This document shows, in pieces, positions 43,108 to 52,086 of a stretch of 64,000 nucleotides of DNA. Each line of letters starts with the position of its first letter. The stretch's first letter is position 1. The stretch lies in the NCBI RefSeq assembly GCF_004354045.1, contig NZ_SMRT01000006.1, positions 193,716 to 257,715 of the forward strand. Direction: 5' to 3'. The notes beneath the pieces were generated by a model. It had not been told where the DNA came from, did not search any database, and was given only the letters and a program-made list of their open reading frames with translations. The position numbers and the translations under genes were made by a program. This DNA is from Paenibacillus piri (GTDB taxonomy: Bacteria > Bacillota > Bacilli > Paenibacillales > NBRC-103111).

Positions 43108-44145
43108 ATGGACACATGGATACTGGGACCCCTGGTTTTGCAAAATAATGTATGGATGACAGCGGCCGCAGTCGCAGCGGGCCTCGGTGCAATGAAACTA
43201 TATGTAAGGCGAGGTCAGGATTCAACAACTAAGAGCTACGACCGGGTATACGAAGCATTGCTCATATGGCTGCTTGTATGGAAGCTGAGCATGCTGCTGA
43301 CCGACTTCCAAAGCGTTTGGGAAAGCCCGATATCTTTACTGTATTTCAGTGGGGGTGTAAAGGGGGCATGGATAGCAGCTGCCGTCGTAGTAGGCTATGT
43401 ATGGCTAAGAGACCATAGTTCGCCTGAATGGGGCCATTATAAGTATTCGTGGCTCGTCTCCCTATTGGTAGGGTACACTATTTATCGGCTTTTAGAAATT
43501 GTTTTTGAAGAGGTAAGTTTTACCACCAACGGCTTGCTTGTCATATTGGGTGTGGCGACGCTGTTGTATTGTCTGAAAGGACAAGCGCCGGAAGGACGAA
43601 GAACACTGCAGCAGCTGTTCCTCATTTATGTGCTCGGACATGCGCTGATCAGTGCGGTTGCGGCCAATACATGGGAGAAGCCTGGATTCGGCGGGAATCC
43701 GGCATATGCCGACGCAGCGACGGGGCTTCGCATAGGGCAGCGCGCACCCGATTTTGAATTGGAAAGCCTGGAGGGCGGCACAATCAAAAAACTGTCCGAC
43801 TTCCGCGGTCAAAAGGTGCTGATTAATTTTTGGGCCACATGGTGCCCGCCCTGTCAGGTGGAAATGCCGCATATGGAGCGGTTTTACAGCGAATACAAGG
43901 ATCGCGACGTCGTCATTTTATCGGTGAACGCAACGCAGACGGAGGCCAGCAAAGTCGTCGTCAAAGCGTTTGCCGCTCATTGGGAGCTTACATTTCCGAT
44001 CGTGCTGGACACGCTTGGCGAGGTCGGAAAAACGTACAACGTTTCCGCTTATCCCGCAACCTATATCATAGATGAGCAGGGTATTATCCGCAAAAAAGTA
44101 CAAGGTCCGATGAACGAAGATTCGCTGCGAAAGGCGGTGCGTTAA
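43108..44145 (+). CDS. Membrane-anchored TlpA/ResA-like thiol-disulfide oxidoreductase
   Basis: A 345-residue membrane protein. The first about 200 residues hold five to six hydrophobic segments, resembling prolipoprotein diacylglyceryl transferase-like or DsbD-like membrane parts but without a recognised motif. The C-terminal thioredoxin domain (about 210-345) has RIGQRAPDFELESLEGG, INFWATWCPPCQVEMP with the CPPC active site, and YPATYIIDEQG with the cis-Pro. ResA-type proteins reduce apocytochrome c thiols; the CxxC points to that group. The ATG at 43108 has AGGAAGGG upstream; an ATG at 43027 is unsupported. The role in cytochrome maturation is inferred. Confidence 0.8.
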   Translation: MDTWILGPLVLQNNVWMTAAAVAAGLGAMKLYVRRGQDSTTKSYDRVYEALLIWLLVWKLSMLLTDFQSVWESPISLLYFSGGVKGAWIAAAVVVGYVWLRDHSSPEWGHYKYSWLVSLLVGYTIYRLLEIVFEEVSFTTNGLLVILGVATLLYCLKGQAPEGRRTLQQLFLIYVLGHALISAVAANTWEKPGFGGNPAYADAATGLRIGQRAPDFELESLEGGTIKKLSDFRGQKVLINFWATWCPPCQVEMPHMERFYSEYKDRDVVILSVNATQTEASKVVVKAFAAHWELTFPIVLDTLGEVGKTYNVSAYPATYIIDEQGIIRKKVQGPMNEDSLRKAVR

Positions 44146-44313
44146 GGCAGAGGAAATCCAGATTAAAGGTCCGGCTGGAGGAGACGAGGCGCAGGCGATT
44201 TGAAAATGGAAGATATGCCGATTGTCTCGCGTAGAAAGACATGATAAAATAAGAATATTATACACTATATCGAACCAAGTTCATAATAATGAACCACACT
44301 GGGAGGAATTTTG

Positions 44314-45717
44314 ATGGCAAATACGAGTATCATCTTACGCGTGGAGCTGGCTCATGAACAAGTATCTTTCGGGGACGTCGCTTCCGTTATCAGCAGGGCC
44401 GGCGGAGATGTGACGTCGATCGACGTTATCCGTGTCGGCAAAGAATCCTCGGTGCGCGATATTACGGTGGATGTTCAGGATTCGGCTGAGGCCGAAGTCG
44501 TGACGGCGATTAAACAGCTGAAAGGAATTACACTGATCAACGTGTCCGACCGGACGTTCCTGGCGCATCTAGGCGGTAAAATCTCGACGCAGCCGAGCAT
44601 GCCGATCAAAAACCGCGACGATTTATCCCGTGTGTATACGCCGGGAGTGGCCCGTGTGTGTACGGCTATTCATGAAGACCCGCAGAAGGCTTATTCGCTG
44701 ACGATCAAAAGAAATACGGTGGCCGTCATTACGGACGGGACGGCGGTGCTCGGCTTGGGCGACATCGGTCCTCAGGCGGCCGCGCCCGTCATGGAAGGGA
44801 AGGCGATGCTGTTCAAACAGCTGGCCGGCGTGGATGCGTTTCCCATATGCCTGGATACGACGGATACGGAAGAAATCATCCGTACGGTGAAAGCGATCAG
44901 CCCGATCTTCGGCGGGATCAATCTGGAGGATATCAGCTCGCCGCGCTGCTTCGAGATCGAATCCAGACTGGCCGAGGAGCTCGAGATTCCGGTTTTCCAC
45001 GATGATCAGCACGGGACGGCGGTCGTCATGCTCGCAGGCCTGTTGAACGCGCTGAAGGTTGTAGGAAAGCCGATCGAATCGATTCGTGTCGTCGTAAACG
45101 GGATCGGGGCCGCCGGCGTATCCGTCTGCAAGATGCTGCTGGCTGCCGGCGTCACCCGGCTCGTACCGGTTGACCTCGAAGGCGCCATCGTCCGCGGGGA
45201 ATCGTATGCGCAGCCCATGTGGCAGTGGCTCGCCGAGCAGCCGCAGGTGGAAGCGACAGCGGGAACCTTGGATCAAGTTATTCAGGGGGCAGACGTATTC
45301 ATCGGCGTATCGCGAGCCGGTCTGCTGAAGGTGGAGTATGTGCAGTCGATGGCTGCAGATCCGATCGTATTTGCGCTGGCCAATCCGCAACCGGAGATCG
45401 ATCCTGAAGTTGCGCAGCCGTACGTGCGGGTGTTGGCGACCGGCCGCAGCGACTTCCCCAACCAGATCAACAACGTGCTCTGCTTCCCGGGTATTTTCCG
45501 CGGCGCGCTGGACTGCCGCGCTGCCCACATCAACGAGGAGATGAAGCTGGCCGTTGCCCGGGCAATCGCTTCCGTAGTTACCGACGCCGAGCTGAACGAG
45601 TCGTATGTCATACCGAGTATTTTTAACGAGCAGGTTGTGACCAGTGTGCGCCACGCCGTTATCGAAGCCGCTATCCGTACCGGAGTCGCGCGGCGGATTC
45701 CGCCGGATTTCCGGTAA
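44314..45717 (+). CDS. NAD(P)-dependent malic enzyme with N-terminal ACT domain
   Basis: A 467-residue malic enzyme that turns malate into pyruvate and CO2. Residues 1-80 form an ACT-like domain (LRVELAHEQVSFGDVASVISRAGG) seen in bacterial malic enzymes such as the YtsJ group. The catalytic core has VYTPGVARVC (Tyr), LTIKRNTVAVITDGTAVLGLGDIG and the metal ligands in VFHDDQHGTAVV. The NAD(P) fold is VVNGIGAAGVSVCKMLL (about residues 250). The start is the ATG at 44314 (GGGAGGA upstream). A strong terminator follows, so it is monocistronic. Confidence 0.9.
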   Translation: MANTSIILRVELAHEQVSFGDVASVISRAGGDVTSIDVIRVGKESSVRDITVDVQDSAEAEVVTAIKQLKGITLINVSDRTFLAHLGGKISTQPSMPIKNRDDLSRVYTPGVARVCTAIHEDPQKAYSLTIKRNTVAVITDGTAVLGLGDIGPQAAAPVMEGKAMLFKQLAGVDAFPICLDTTDTEEIIRTVKAISPIFGGINLEDISSPRCFEIESRLAEELEIPVFHDDQHGTAVVMLAGLLNALKVVGKPIESIRVVVNGIGAAGVSVCKMLLAAGVTRLVPVDLEGAIVRGESYAQPMWQWLAEQPQVEATAGTLDQVIQGADVFIGVSRAGLLKVEYVQSMAADPIVFALANPQPEIDPEVAQPYVRVLATGRSDFPNQINNVLCFPGIFRGALDCRAAHINEEMKLAVARAIASVVTDAELNESYVIPSIFNEQVVTSVRHAVIEAAIRTGVARRIPPDFR

Positions 45718-45745
45718 GCTTGAGGCTGAGATTAGCTGAAGATAT

Positions 45746-45800
45746 GTACCCGCAGATTCTGTACGAATGATGTACAGGACCGGCGGGTACTTTGCATTTT
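45746..45800 (+). terminator. Terminator of the malic enzyme gene
   Basis: GTACCCGC / GCGGGTAC arms with an inner CTGTAC / GTACAG stem, followed by TTTGCATTTT. Confidence 0.75.
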
Positions 45801-45877
45801 AAGTCCAGGTTTTGGCTGCTAACGCCTGCGACTCGACTATAGGCGTATGGAAATTATAGTAAATCAATAATCGGTCT

Positions 45878-45893
45878 ACTTGTCCGTATAAGT
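45878..45893. promoter_or_regulatory. AraR-type operator O1
   Basis: ACTTGTCCGTATAAGT, a near-palindrome close to the Bacillus AraR box (ATTTGTACGTACAAAT, as recalled). It lies 86 bases before the regulator start. Confidence 0.65.
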
Positions 45894-45944
45894 TAATCTT
45901 TCGATTTTGCTACTGGATTCGAAATCGATAAGTGTGTTAAAATA

Positions 45945-45960
45945 GCTTGTCCGTATAAAT
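45945..45960. promoter_or_regulatory. AraR-type operator O2
   Basis: GCTTGTCCGTATAAAT, sharing TTGTCCGTATAA with O1. It lies just after TTAAAAT (45937-45943), a probable -10 box of the regulator gene, so binding would block transcription. The 67-base spacing from O1 (about six turns) allows loop formation. Confidence 0.65.
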
Positions 45961-45978
45961 GATTAACAGGTGAAGATG

Positions 45979-47067
45979 ATGAAATCCAAATATGAAACGG
46001 TAAAAGATGAAATCAAATCATGGATCATGCAGGGAAGCGTGCTTCCTCATGAAAAAATCGGCACGGAGAACGAGCTGATGGACCGGTTTCGGGTCAGCCG
46101 CCATACGATCCGGCAGGCGATCGGCGACTTGGAGAACGAAGGCTGGATTTACCGTTGGCAGGGGAAGGGGACGTTTTGCGCCGATCCTTCCAAGCGAACG
46201 AAATCAAGTCATTACAAAACGATCGGCGTCATTACGACCTATATATCGGAATATATTTTCTCCTCCATTATGAGAGGGATCGAGTCTTACTTGAGCAGCA
46301 AGGACTACACCGTCATTTTGGCCAGCACCAATAACAATATCGATAAGGAAAGAAAATGCATCGAATCCATCATGGCCAGAAATGTCGATGCATTGATCGT
46401 GGAGCCGACCAAGAGCGCCTTGTTTAATCCGAATATTAATTACTATTTGAATCTGGAAACGAACCAGGTCCCTTACGTGATGTTTAATGCCCAGTACCCG
46501 CAGCTGCAGGCGCCAAGTCTGATCGTGGACGACGAACAGGGCGGGTTCGTCGGAGCCGACCATCTGATCGGCCTCGGTCATAAAAAAATAGTCGGAATCT
46601 TCAAGACGGACGACCTGCAGGGCGTCAATCGGATGAACGGCTTTATCCGGGCCCACCGGGAGCGCCGCGTGCCGATTACCCCCGGACTCATCATTTCGTA
46701 CAACACGGAGGATCACAGGGAAAAAATCCAGTCGGAAGTCAAGCGGCTGCTGGAGCAGTATAAAGACGAGATCACCGCGATTTTTTGCTATAACGACGCG
46801 ATTGCTTTGGCAATCATTAACCTGCTGAGGGAGATGAATCTGAAGGTGCCAGAGGATGTTTCCATCGTAGGCTATGACGATTCATATTTAAGCGAAATGT
46901 CCGAGGTCAAATTGACTTCGGTCGTTCACCCGAAGCGCGCAATGGGCGAAGATGCGGCAAAAATTATTGTTGAACTGGTGGAGGGCAAGCAGACGGGCTC
47001 CGCGGCGTCGTCCGTCGTGTACAAGCCGGAGCTCGTTATCCGTACGTCGACAGGACCGGCGAAGTGA
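45979..47067 (+). CDS. AraR-like GntR/LacI hybrid transcriptional repressor
   Basis: A 362-residue repressor. The N-terminal winged helix (about 1-70) is GntR type: YETVKDEIKSWIMQG ... TENELMDRFRVSRHTIRQAI ... WIYRWQGKGTFCADP. The rest is a LacI/GalR-type sugar-binding domain (YKTIGVITTYISEYIFSSIM, GADHLIGLGHKKIVGIF, AIFCYNDAIALAIINLLREM, VSIVGYDD). This chimeric layout is that of B. subtilis AraR. AraR-type operators sit both upstream of this gene and at the GH4 promoter, so it probably represses itself and the sugar operon, with the sugar or its derivative as inducer. An ATG at 45979 fits AGGTGA best; the frame starts at 45970. Confidence 0.85.
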   Translation: MKSKYETVKDEIKSWIMQGSVLPHEKIGTENELMDRFRVSRHTIRQAIGDLENEGWIYRWQGKGTFCADPSKRTKSSHYKTIGVITTYISEYIFSSIMRGIESYLSSKDYTVILASTNNNIDKERKCIESIMARNVDALIVEPTKSALFNPNINYYLNLETNQVPYVMFNAQYPQLQAPSLIVDDEQGGFVGADHLIGLGHKKIVGIFKTDDLQGVNRMNGFIRAHRERRVPITPGLIISYNTEDHREKIQSEVKRLLEQYKDEITAIFCYNDAIALAIINLLREMNLKVPEDVSIVGYDDSYLSEMSEVKLTSVVHPKRAMGEDAAKIIVELVEGKQTGSAASSVVYKPELVIRTSTGPAK

Positions 47068-47133
47068 ACTCGTTCAGCTTTGCTGAACATCGGGGAATCA
47101 GATGGGGACTCTACCCCGCCTGATTCAATAAAA
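47066..47133 (-). repeat. Palindromic element end, IS200/IS605-like solo end, copy 2
   Basis: The reverse complement matches 15085-15151 almost base for base: GAATCAG-GCGGGG ... CATCTGATTCCCC and GTTCAGC-AAA-GCTGAAC hairpins. It overlaps the last bases of the regulator stop codon. No transposase gene lies nearby. Confidence 0.5.
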
Positions 47134-47181
47134 GAAGAAATCCAATCAAGACCGGCATGGGCTGCTATCCTGTGCACGGTC

Positions 47182-47304
47182 TTTTTGATAATATCAGAAT
47201 TTATATGTTTTCAGCGGAGCTGAACAATTCTGATATTGCAAAAAAAGCTACCTCTAAGGCACGAAAGTATCTTCATCGAAAGGGCTTCGGTCAGAAGCTT
47301 TTTT
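47182..47304 (-). repeat. Copy E of the double-hairpin repeat family
   Basis: On the minus strand it reads AAAAAAGCT ... AGCTTTTTTT (stem 1), then AATATCAGAATT / AATTCTGATATT (12-bp stem 2) around TTCAGC-TCC-GCTGAA. Nearly identical to copy A (58210-58326). It lies between the regulator and the GH4 gene. Confidence 0.8.
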
Positions 47305-47338
47305 ATTCGGAATTTTTTCCGAAGCCTGCAAATTCATA

Positions 47339-47366
47339 TTGAAATTTTTAGAAATTGGTATATAAT
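47339..47366 (+). promoter_or_regulatory. SigA promoter of the sugar operon
   Basis: TTGAAA, 16-base spacer, TATAAT, in AT-rich DNA, about 100 bases before the GH4 start. Confidence 0.75.
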
Positions 47367-47379
47367 GAAAACGTATAAA

Positions 47380-47395
47380 ATTTGTACGTATAAAT
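47380..47395. promoter_or_regulatory. AraR-type operator O3 at the sugar operon promoter
   Basis: ATTTGTACGTATAAAT differs from the recalled AraR box by one base. It begins 14 bases after the -10 box, over the likely transcription start. A weaker site, TTTAGTACGTACGAGT, lies at 47421-47436. Confidence 0.75.
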
Positions 47396-47467
47396 ATTAT
47401 TATTTTGTTAATTAATCGATTTTAGTACGTACGAGTTATAAACGTTAATTTACGGAGGTCGATGATT

Positions 47468-48943
47468 TTGTTAAAAATCGCAATGATTGGCGCAGGCAGC
47501 GTCGGTTTTACAAGAAGGCTGATGATGGACATTTTGGCTGTACCCGAGCTGAGGGATACGGAATTCCGGCTGATGGACATCAACGGAGAAAATTTGGAAA
47601 TGGTAAGCAACCTTTGCCGGAAGCTGATCCAATCGAACGGTTTGGCCGCTACAATAGCGCCTACCACCAGTCAGCGCGAGGCGGTAAAAGATGCGGACTA
47701 CGTATTTTGCATGGCGCGTGTCGGCGGTTTGGAAGCGTTTCAGCATGATGTGGAAATTCCGCTTAAATACGGCGTCGACCAATGCGTAGGCGATACGCTG
47801 GGACCTGGAGGCGTGTTTTTTGCGATGCGGACGATCCCTGTGCTGCTCGATTTGGCCAAAGATATGCGGGAGCTTGCTCCGAATGCGCTGTTATTGAATT
47901 ACTCCAATCCGATGGCGATGAATACGTGGGCGCTGCGCAGAGCGGGGGGCATCAAGGCAGTCGGGCTTTGTCACGGCGTGCAGGGCGGGCATAAGCAGAT
48001 TGCGACAGCGCTAGGCCTGCCGCAGGAGGAAGTCGATTTTATTTGTGCGGGCATTAATCATCAAACCTGGTATGTGCAAGTTACGCATCAAGGGAAAGAT
48101 ATGCTTCCGTATTTGCTGGAAGCGTTCGAGAACCACCCCGAGCTTTCCAAAAGCGAGCCTTGCCGGATTGATGTACTGCGGAGATTCGGTTATTACTCCA
48201 CAGAATCGAACGGCCATCTGAGCGAATATTTGCCGTGGTATAGAAAGAATCCGAACGAAATCGACCAATGGATTTATCCGGATGTGTGGATCGGCGGCCA
48301 GACCGCAGGCTATTTAAACCATTGCAGAGCGAAAACGGAAGAATACAAGGAAATGTACCCGAAATGGCTGAGCGGCGAGGCTGAATATATTAAGCTGGGC
48401 CAGCGTTCTAACGAGCACGGCTCCTATATCATCGAAGCGCTTGAAACCGGCCGTACGTACCGCGGTCATTTCAATATTGAAAACCGCGGCCTGATTACGA
48501 ACTTGCCGGATGGCTGCACGATTGAAATTCCTTGTTATGTGGACGGCAACGGCATCTCTCCGACGTTCGTCGGCGATCTTCCGCTGCAGTGCGCGGCAAC
48601 ATGCCGTACCAGCATCAGCGTTCAGGAGATGGCCGTGCAGGCTGCGTTGACGGGCAATCGCGAGCTGGTGAAGCTGGCGGTGCTCCATGATCCATTAACC
48701 GCTTCGGTCTGCTCGACCAAGCAAGTATGGGACATGTGCGATGAAATGTTTGAAGCGCTGGCTCCGTGGATGCCGCAGTTCAACGGTGAAGGCCGGACAT
48801 GGTCCGATATCTCCCAGCCGGATCAAGGACGTTACAGCTTTCCGAAATCGACGGCCGGCTATGTGCCGCCAGCGTTGTCGGGAGAAGTCGACGCTACCGG
48901 TTCAAGCGGCGAAAGACTGATTGTCGGACATAATGACAATTAA
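47468..48943 (+). CDS. melA: GH4 family NAD/Mn-dependent glycosidase (alpha-galactosidase-like)
   Basis: A 491-residue GH4 glycosidase. The Rossmann start KIAMIGAGSVGFTR binds NAD; CHGVQ and NHQTW carry the Cys and His that hold the divalent metal. LLNYSNPMAMNTWAL and VGDTLGPGGVF are family motifs. GH4 enzymes cleave by oxidation-elimination-reduction. The sequence is closest in style to MelA-type alpha-galactosidases (or alpha-galacturonidases); the substrate is not certain. The start is drawn at the TTG at 47468, eight bases after GGAGGT; the ATG at 47462 is too close. It is first in an operon with an ABC importer, as in B. subtilis mel genes but with the enzyme first. Confidence 0.82.
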   Translation: MLKIAMIGAGSVGFTRRLMMDILAVPELRDTEFRLMDINGENLEMVSNLCRKLIQSNGLAATIAPTTSQREAVKDADYVFCMARVGGLEAFQHDVEIPLKYGVDQCVGDTLGPGGVFFAMRTIPVLLDLAKDMRELAPNALLLNYSNPMAMNTWALRRAGGIKAVGLCHGVQGGHKQIATALGLPQEEVDFICAGINHQTWYVQVTHQGKDMLPYLLEAFENHPELSKSEPCRIDVLRRFGYYSTESNGHLSEYLPWYRKNPNEIDQWIYPDVWIGGQTAGYLNHCRAKTEEYKEMYPKWLSGEAEYIKLGQRSNEHGSYIIEALETGRTYRGHFNIENRGLITNLPDGCTIEIPCYVDGNGISPTFVGDLPLQCAATCRTSISVQEMAVQAALTGNRELVKLAVLHDPLTASVCSTKQVWDMCDEMFEALAPWMPQFNGEGRTWSDISQPDQGRYSFPKSTAGYVPPALSGEVDATGSSGERLIVGHNDN

Positions 48944-48967
48944 AATTATCGAAGAGGGGTCTAACAA

Positions 48968-50248
48968 ATGAAATTTCCATTGATTAAATCGGTCAGCTGC
49001 GCTGCAGTGTTGAGTCTTGTCGGAATTATAGCGGCGTGCGGCGGAGCCCAATCGGACAAATCCGCCTCCGGCTCGGGAACGCAAAAGGAAGTGACATTGA
49101 AATTTTTGGATTGGAATACGCAATTTCCTGAAGAGGTTCATGCGGAAATGCAAAAAGCGGTTGCCAAATCGCTGCCCCATGTAAAACTGGAATTCGAAAA
49201 TATCGTATGGGCGAACTTCCAATCGCTTCTGCAAACCAAAATCGCGGCGAGAGAGCTGCCCGATATTATTCATTTCAAAGCATCGGATATTCCGCTGTAT
49301 GCCAAAGCCGGTCATCTGATGGATTTATCTTCTATGGAGTTCATGAAACAGTTTACCGACGATGTCCGCAATAATCTTAAAGTGGATAATAAAGACTATG
49401 CCGTACCTTACACATCCAATGTTCAAGGCGTGTTCTATAATAAAAAAATATTCCAGGAAAACAGCATCGAGCCTCCAAAATCGTGGGATGAACTGATGCA
49501 GGTGGCCCAAAAGCTGAAAAGCAAAGGCATTACTCCGTTCACCGCTCATTTTAAAGATACTCAGGTTGGCAACAATACGATGCAGTTCGCAATGCTGGAC
49601 GTCTTTTCGAAAAACCCGCAATGGGGGGTCGATCTGCAGAACGGCAAAGTATCGTTTGCCACATCGCCAGAATATAAAACCGTATTTGAGCATATCAAAC
49701 AAATTTACCCTTTGACCAACGAAGATCCGTTTGGCGTCGACCTTGCCGGCGCTGCGGAAATATTCGCCAATGGCAAAACCGCTATGTTTATTACAGGAAC
49801 ATGGGCGCCTACACAGGTGCTGAAAAATAATCCGAACCTTGAAATCGGTTATTTCCCTACTCCTGCTGTGGATGAGAAAAATACGAAAGTCATCATCCAG
49901 TCCGACCACAGCTTTTCCGGCAGCGCTACAACCAAACATCCGGAAGAGGTCAAAAAAGTGTTGGAAATTTTGGCGACGGACAAGACCTTGGCCAAATTTT
50001 ATGCGGACAAGCTGAAAACGTTCAGTTTGCTGACGGATGTGTCGCCTGAAATTAAAAATCAATATGCCGACGATATCGCAAAATATAGAAAAAACGGCAT
50101 TATCGATGTTAATATCGGCAATGTGCAAATCCCGTGGGCATACCAGGTGGAATATTCAAAATATATTGCCGAATGGATATTCGGACAAAAAACAATAGAA
50201 AATGCGCTGAAAGCTGCCGATGATTTCAAGTCCAAAGTGAAATTTTAA
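48968..50248 (+). CDS. Sugar-binding lipoprotein of ABC importer
   Basis: A 426-residue family 1 solute-binding protein. The lipobox IIAACG gives Cys at about 24. A Ser/Gly linker and a periplasmic-binding fold follow: VTLKFLDWNTQFPEEVHAEM, PDIIHFKASDIPLYAKAGHL, VPYTSNVQGVFYNKKIF, and a segment ending AIFA-like FANGKTAMFITGTWAPTQVL. It resembles MelE/MsmE. A ribosome site (GAGGGG) precedes the ATG. Located 24 bases after the GH4 gene. Base composition is lower in GC than flanking genes. Confidence 0.88.
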   Translation: MKFPLIKSVSCAAVLSLVGIIAACGGAQSDKSASGSGTQKEVTLKFLDWNTQFPEEVHAEMQKAVAKSLPHVKLEFENIVWANFQSLLQTKIAARELPDIIHFKASDIPLYAKAGHLMDLSSMEFMKQFTDDVRNNLKVDNKDYAVPYTSNVQGVFYNKKIFQENSIEPPKSWDELMQVAQKLKSKGITPFTAHFKDTQVGNNTMQFAMLDVFSKNPQWGVDLQNGKVSFATSPEYKTVFEHIKQIYPLTNEDPFGVDLAGAAEIFANGKTAMFITGTWAPTQVLKNNPNLEIGYFPTPAVDEKNTKVIIQSDHSFSGSATTKHPEEVKKVLEILATDKTLAKFYADKLKTFSLLTDVSPEIKNQYADDIAKYRKNGIIDVNIGNVQIPWAYQVEYSKYIAEWIFGQKTIENALKAADDFKSKVKF

Positions 50249-50279
50249 TTTGAAGCGAAATTAGGCTCATCTTTCCGGG

Positions 50280-50303
50280 AGGGGGACTTAGGTCCCCCTT
50301 TAG
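50280..50303 (+). terminator. Intra-operon hairpin between binding protein and permeases
   Basis: AGGGGGAC-TTAG-GTCCCCCT stem of eight bp followed by TT. The T run is short; it may lower permease expression or protect the upstream mRNA. Confidence 0.6.
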
Positions 50304-50325
50304 TATGTAGCATGGAGGCGGTTAC

Positions 50326-51219
50326 ATGAAGATTGCTAATCGATATGGAAGAAAGATCAACTATAGAAGCCTGCAATTTTTACTTTTACTTCTTCCACCC
50401 CTCATTTTTTTTACCGTGGGTATGATCGTTCCGCTCCTCATGGGGATGTACGACTCGTTTACGGATTGGGATGGACTGAGTGTAAATAAAAACTTTGTCG
50501 GAATTAAAAACTATGCGGCTATTTTCAGCGACGATATTTTTACTTCCGCTTTCAAATTCACGTTTTTATTCATGATCTTTAATACATTGATTCAAAATGT
50601 CGGCGCTTTATTGCTTGCAGTCGTTATGGACAGCAGCATTAAGGGGAAGAAAATTTACCGGACCATTATTTTTGTTCCTGCTTTACTGAGCCCTATTTTG
50701 GTAGGACAAATCTGGACGAAAATGTACGGGGTTATTTTGCCGAGTCTAAACGGGCTGCTGGGCAGCAATTTTAATTTCAAGCTGTTTTCAAGTCCCGATA
50801 CGGTTTTAAGCGGGCTCGTTATTGCAAATAACTGGCAATGGATCGGCTACTGGATGCTGATTTACTTGGCCGGATTACAAGGTATTCCTAAAGATCTCTA
50901 CGAAGCCTGCACGGTAGACGGCGGCAATGCATTCCGCAAGTTTATCCATATTACAATCCCCATGCTGGCGCCTTCTATAACCATTTGCACCATCGGAATT
51001 GCAACAGGCAGTTTAAAGGTATTCGAGTTGATCGTCGCCTCTACAGGCGGAGGGCCGGGAAATTCCTCGCAGTCGATTATTATGCATATTTATAATACGG
51101 CTTTTGGCTTGCAGCAGCCCAGCTACGCTTCAGCCATGTCGGTTGTGTTTTTAATTATTTTGGTTGTATTTGCGCTGGCTCAACTGCTTATTTTAAGAAA
51201 AAGAGAGGTGCAGATGTAG
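50326..51219 (+). CDS. Sugar ABC transporter permease (MalF/MelD type)
   Basis: A 297-residue permease with six spans. Features: LLLPPLIFFTVGMIVPLLMGMYDSFTDWDG at the start, the EAA loop PKDLYEACTVDGGNAFRKFIHI (about residues 189-210), then ITIPMLAPSI. Ribosome site GGAGGCGG before the ATG. It pairs with the next gene, whose start directly follows its stop. No ATPase is coded here; MsmX-type shared ATPases normally serve these importers. Confidence 0.86.
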   Translation: MKIANRYGRKINYRSLQFLLLLLPPLIFFTVGMIVPLLMGMYDSFTDWDGLSVNKNFVGIKNYAAIFSDDIFTSAFKFTFLFMIFNTLIQNVGALLLAVVMDSSIKGKKIYRTIIFVPALLSPILVGQIWTKMYGVILPSLNGLLGSNFNFKLFSSPDTVLSGLVIANNWQWIGYWMLIYLAGLQGIPKDLYEACTVDGGNAFRKFIHITIPMLAPSITICTIGIATGSLKVFELIVASTGGGPGNSSQSIIMHIYNTAFGLQQPSYASAMSVVFLIILVVFALAQLLILRKREVQM

Positions 51220-52053
51220 ATGGAATCCCGGTTTAATGTGAGCACGTTTCTTCTGCAGCTTCTCATCAGCGTTATCGGCATCCTTTATTTGGTGCCTACC
51301 TATATAGTAATCAATTATGCGTTTAAGTCCTCCAAGGAATCGACAAGCTCGTCTCCGTTCTCGTTGCCAAGCCAGCTCGATTGGGGCAATTTCAAGCGGG
51401 CGTTCGATGCTTTAAACTTTTGGCAGAGCTTGGGGAACAATGTAATCATTACGGCAACCTCGGTTATTCTCGTTATCATCCTCAGTTGTATGGGAGCTTA
51501 CTCCATCTCGCGCGGAGGAAACAAGTTTTTTGGCGGCGCTTATTATTTATTTGTTGCGGGAATTTTGATTCCTTACCAAGTTATATTCGTGCCGATCTTT
51601 CTGCTTGGCTTAAGAATGGGATTTATGAACAGCTTGACAGGGGTTATTTTCTTTTCTGTCGCTACACATCTCCCGTTCGGCGTATTTGTAACGACGGGAT
51701 TTATGAATTCGGTACCGAAAGAAGTGGAGGAGGCAGCTTCTATCGATGGGTGTTCGGTATTTAAAACATTTTGGATTATTATATTGCCGATGCTGCGGCC
51801 CGTCGGCGCGTCGCTGACCATCATTATGTCGCTGCAAATATGGAACGACTACTTGCTGCCGCTCTTATTCCTGCAAAAAAATGAATTAAAGACGTTAACG
51901 ATCAAAATGGCCCGGTTATTCGACATGTTCAGTACCGATTTCAACGCCGGTTTTGCAGCCATTATCGTTTCTTCCTTGCCGATTTTGATCTTGTTTATTT
52001 TTATGCAAAAGCATTTTATAAAAGGAATTACAATGGGGTCGGTCAAAGGATAA
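51220..52053 (+). CDS. Sugar ABC transporter permease (MalG/MelC type)
   Basis: A 277-residue permease with six spans and the EAA loop VPKEVEEAASIDGCSVFKTFWIIILPML (about residues 165-190). An extra N-terminal hydrophobic segment VIGILYLVPTYIVINYAFKSSKES is usual in the group. It starts one base after the previous stop, so it is translationally coupled. Last gene of the locus; the next gene is on the other strand. Confidence 0.86.
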   Translation: MESRFNVSTFLLQLLISVIGILYLVPTYIVINYAFKSSKESTSSSPFSLPSQLDWGNFKRAFDALNFWQSLGNNVIITATSVILVIILSCMGAYSISRGGNKFFGGAYYLFVAGILIPYQVIFVPIFLLGLRMGFMNSLTGVIFFSVATHLPFGVFVTTGFMNSVPKEVEEAASIDGCSVFKTFWIIILPMLRPVGASLTIIMSLQIWNDYLLPLLFLQKNELKTLTIKMARLFDMFSTDFNAGFAAIIVSSLPILILFIFMQKHFIKGITMGSVKG

Positions 52054-52086
52054 CGCAGTTGACGACAATCGATCGGATGTGCGTAA

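Noticed and set aside
44623..45654. 343-codon minus-strand frame opposite the malic enzyme gene
   Set aside because: Antisense shadow without start signals or known domains.
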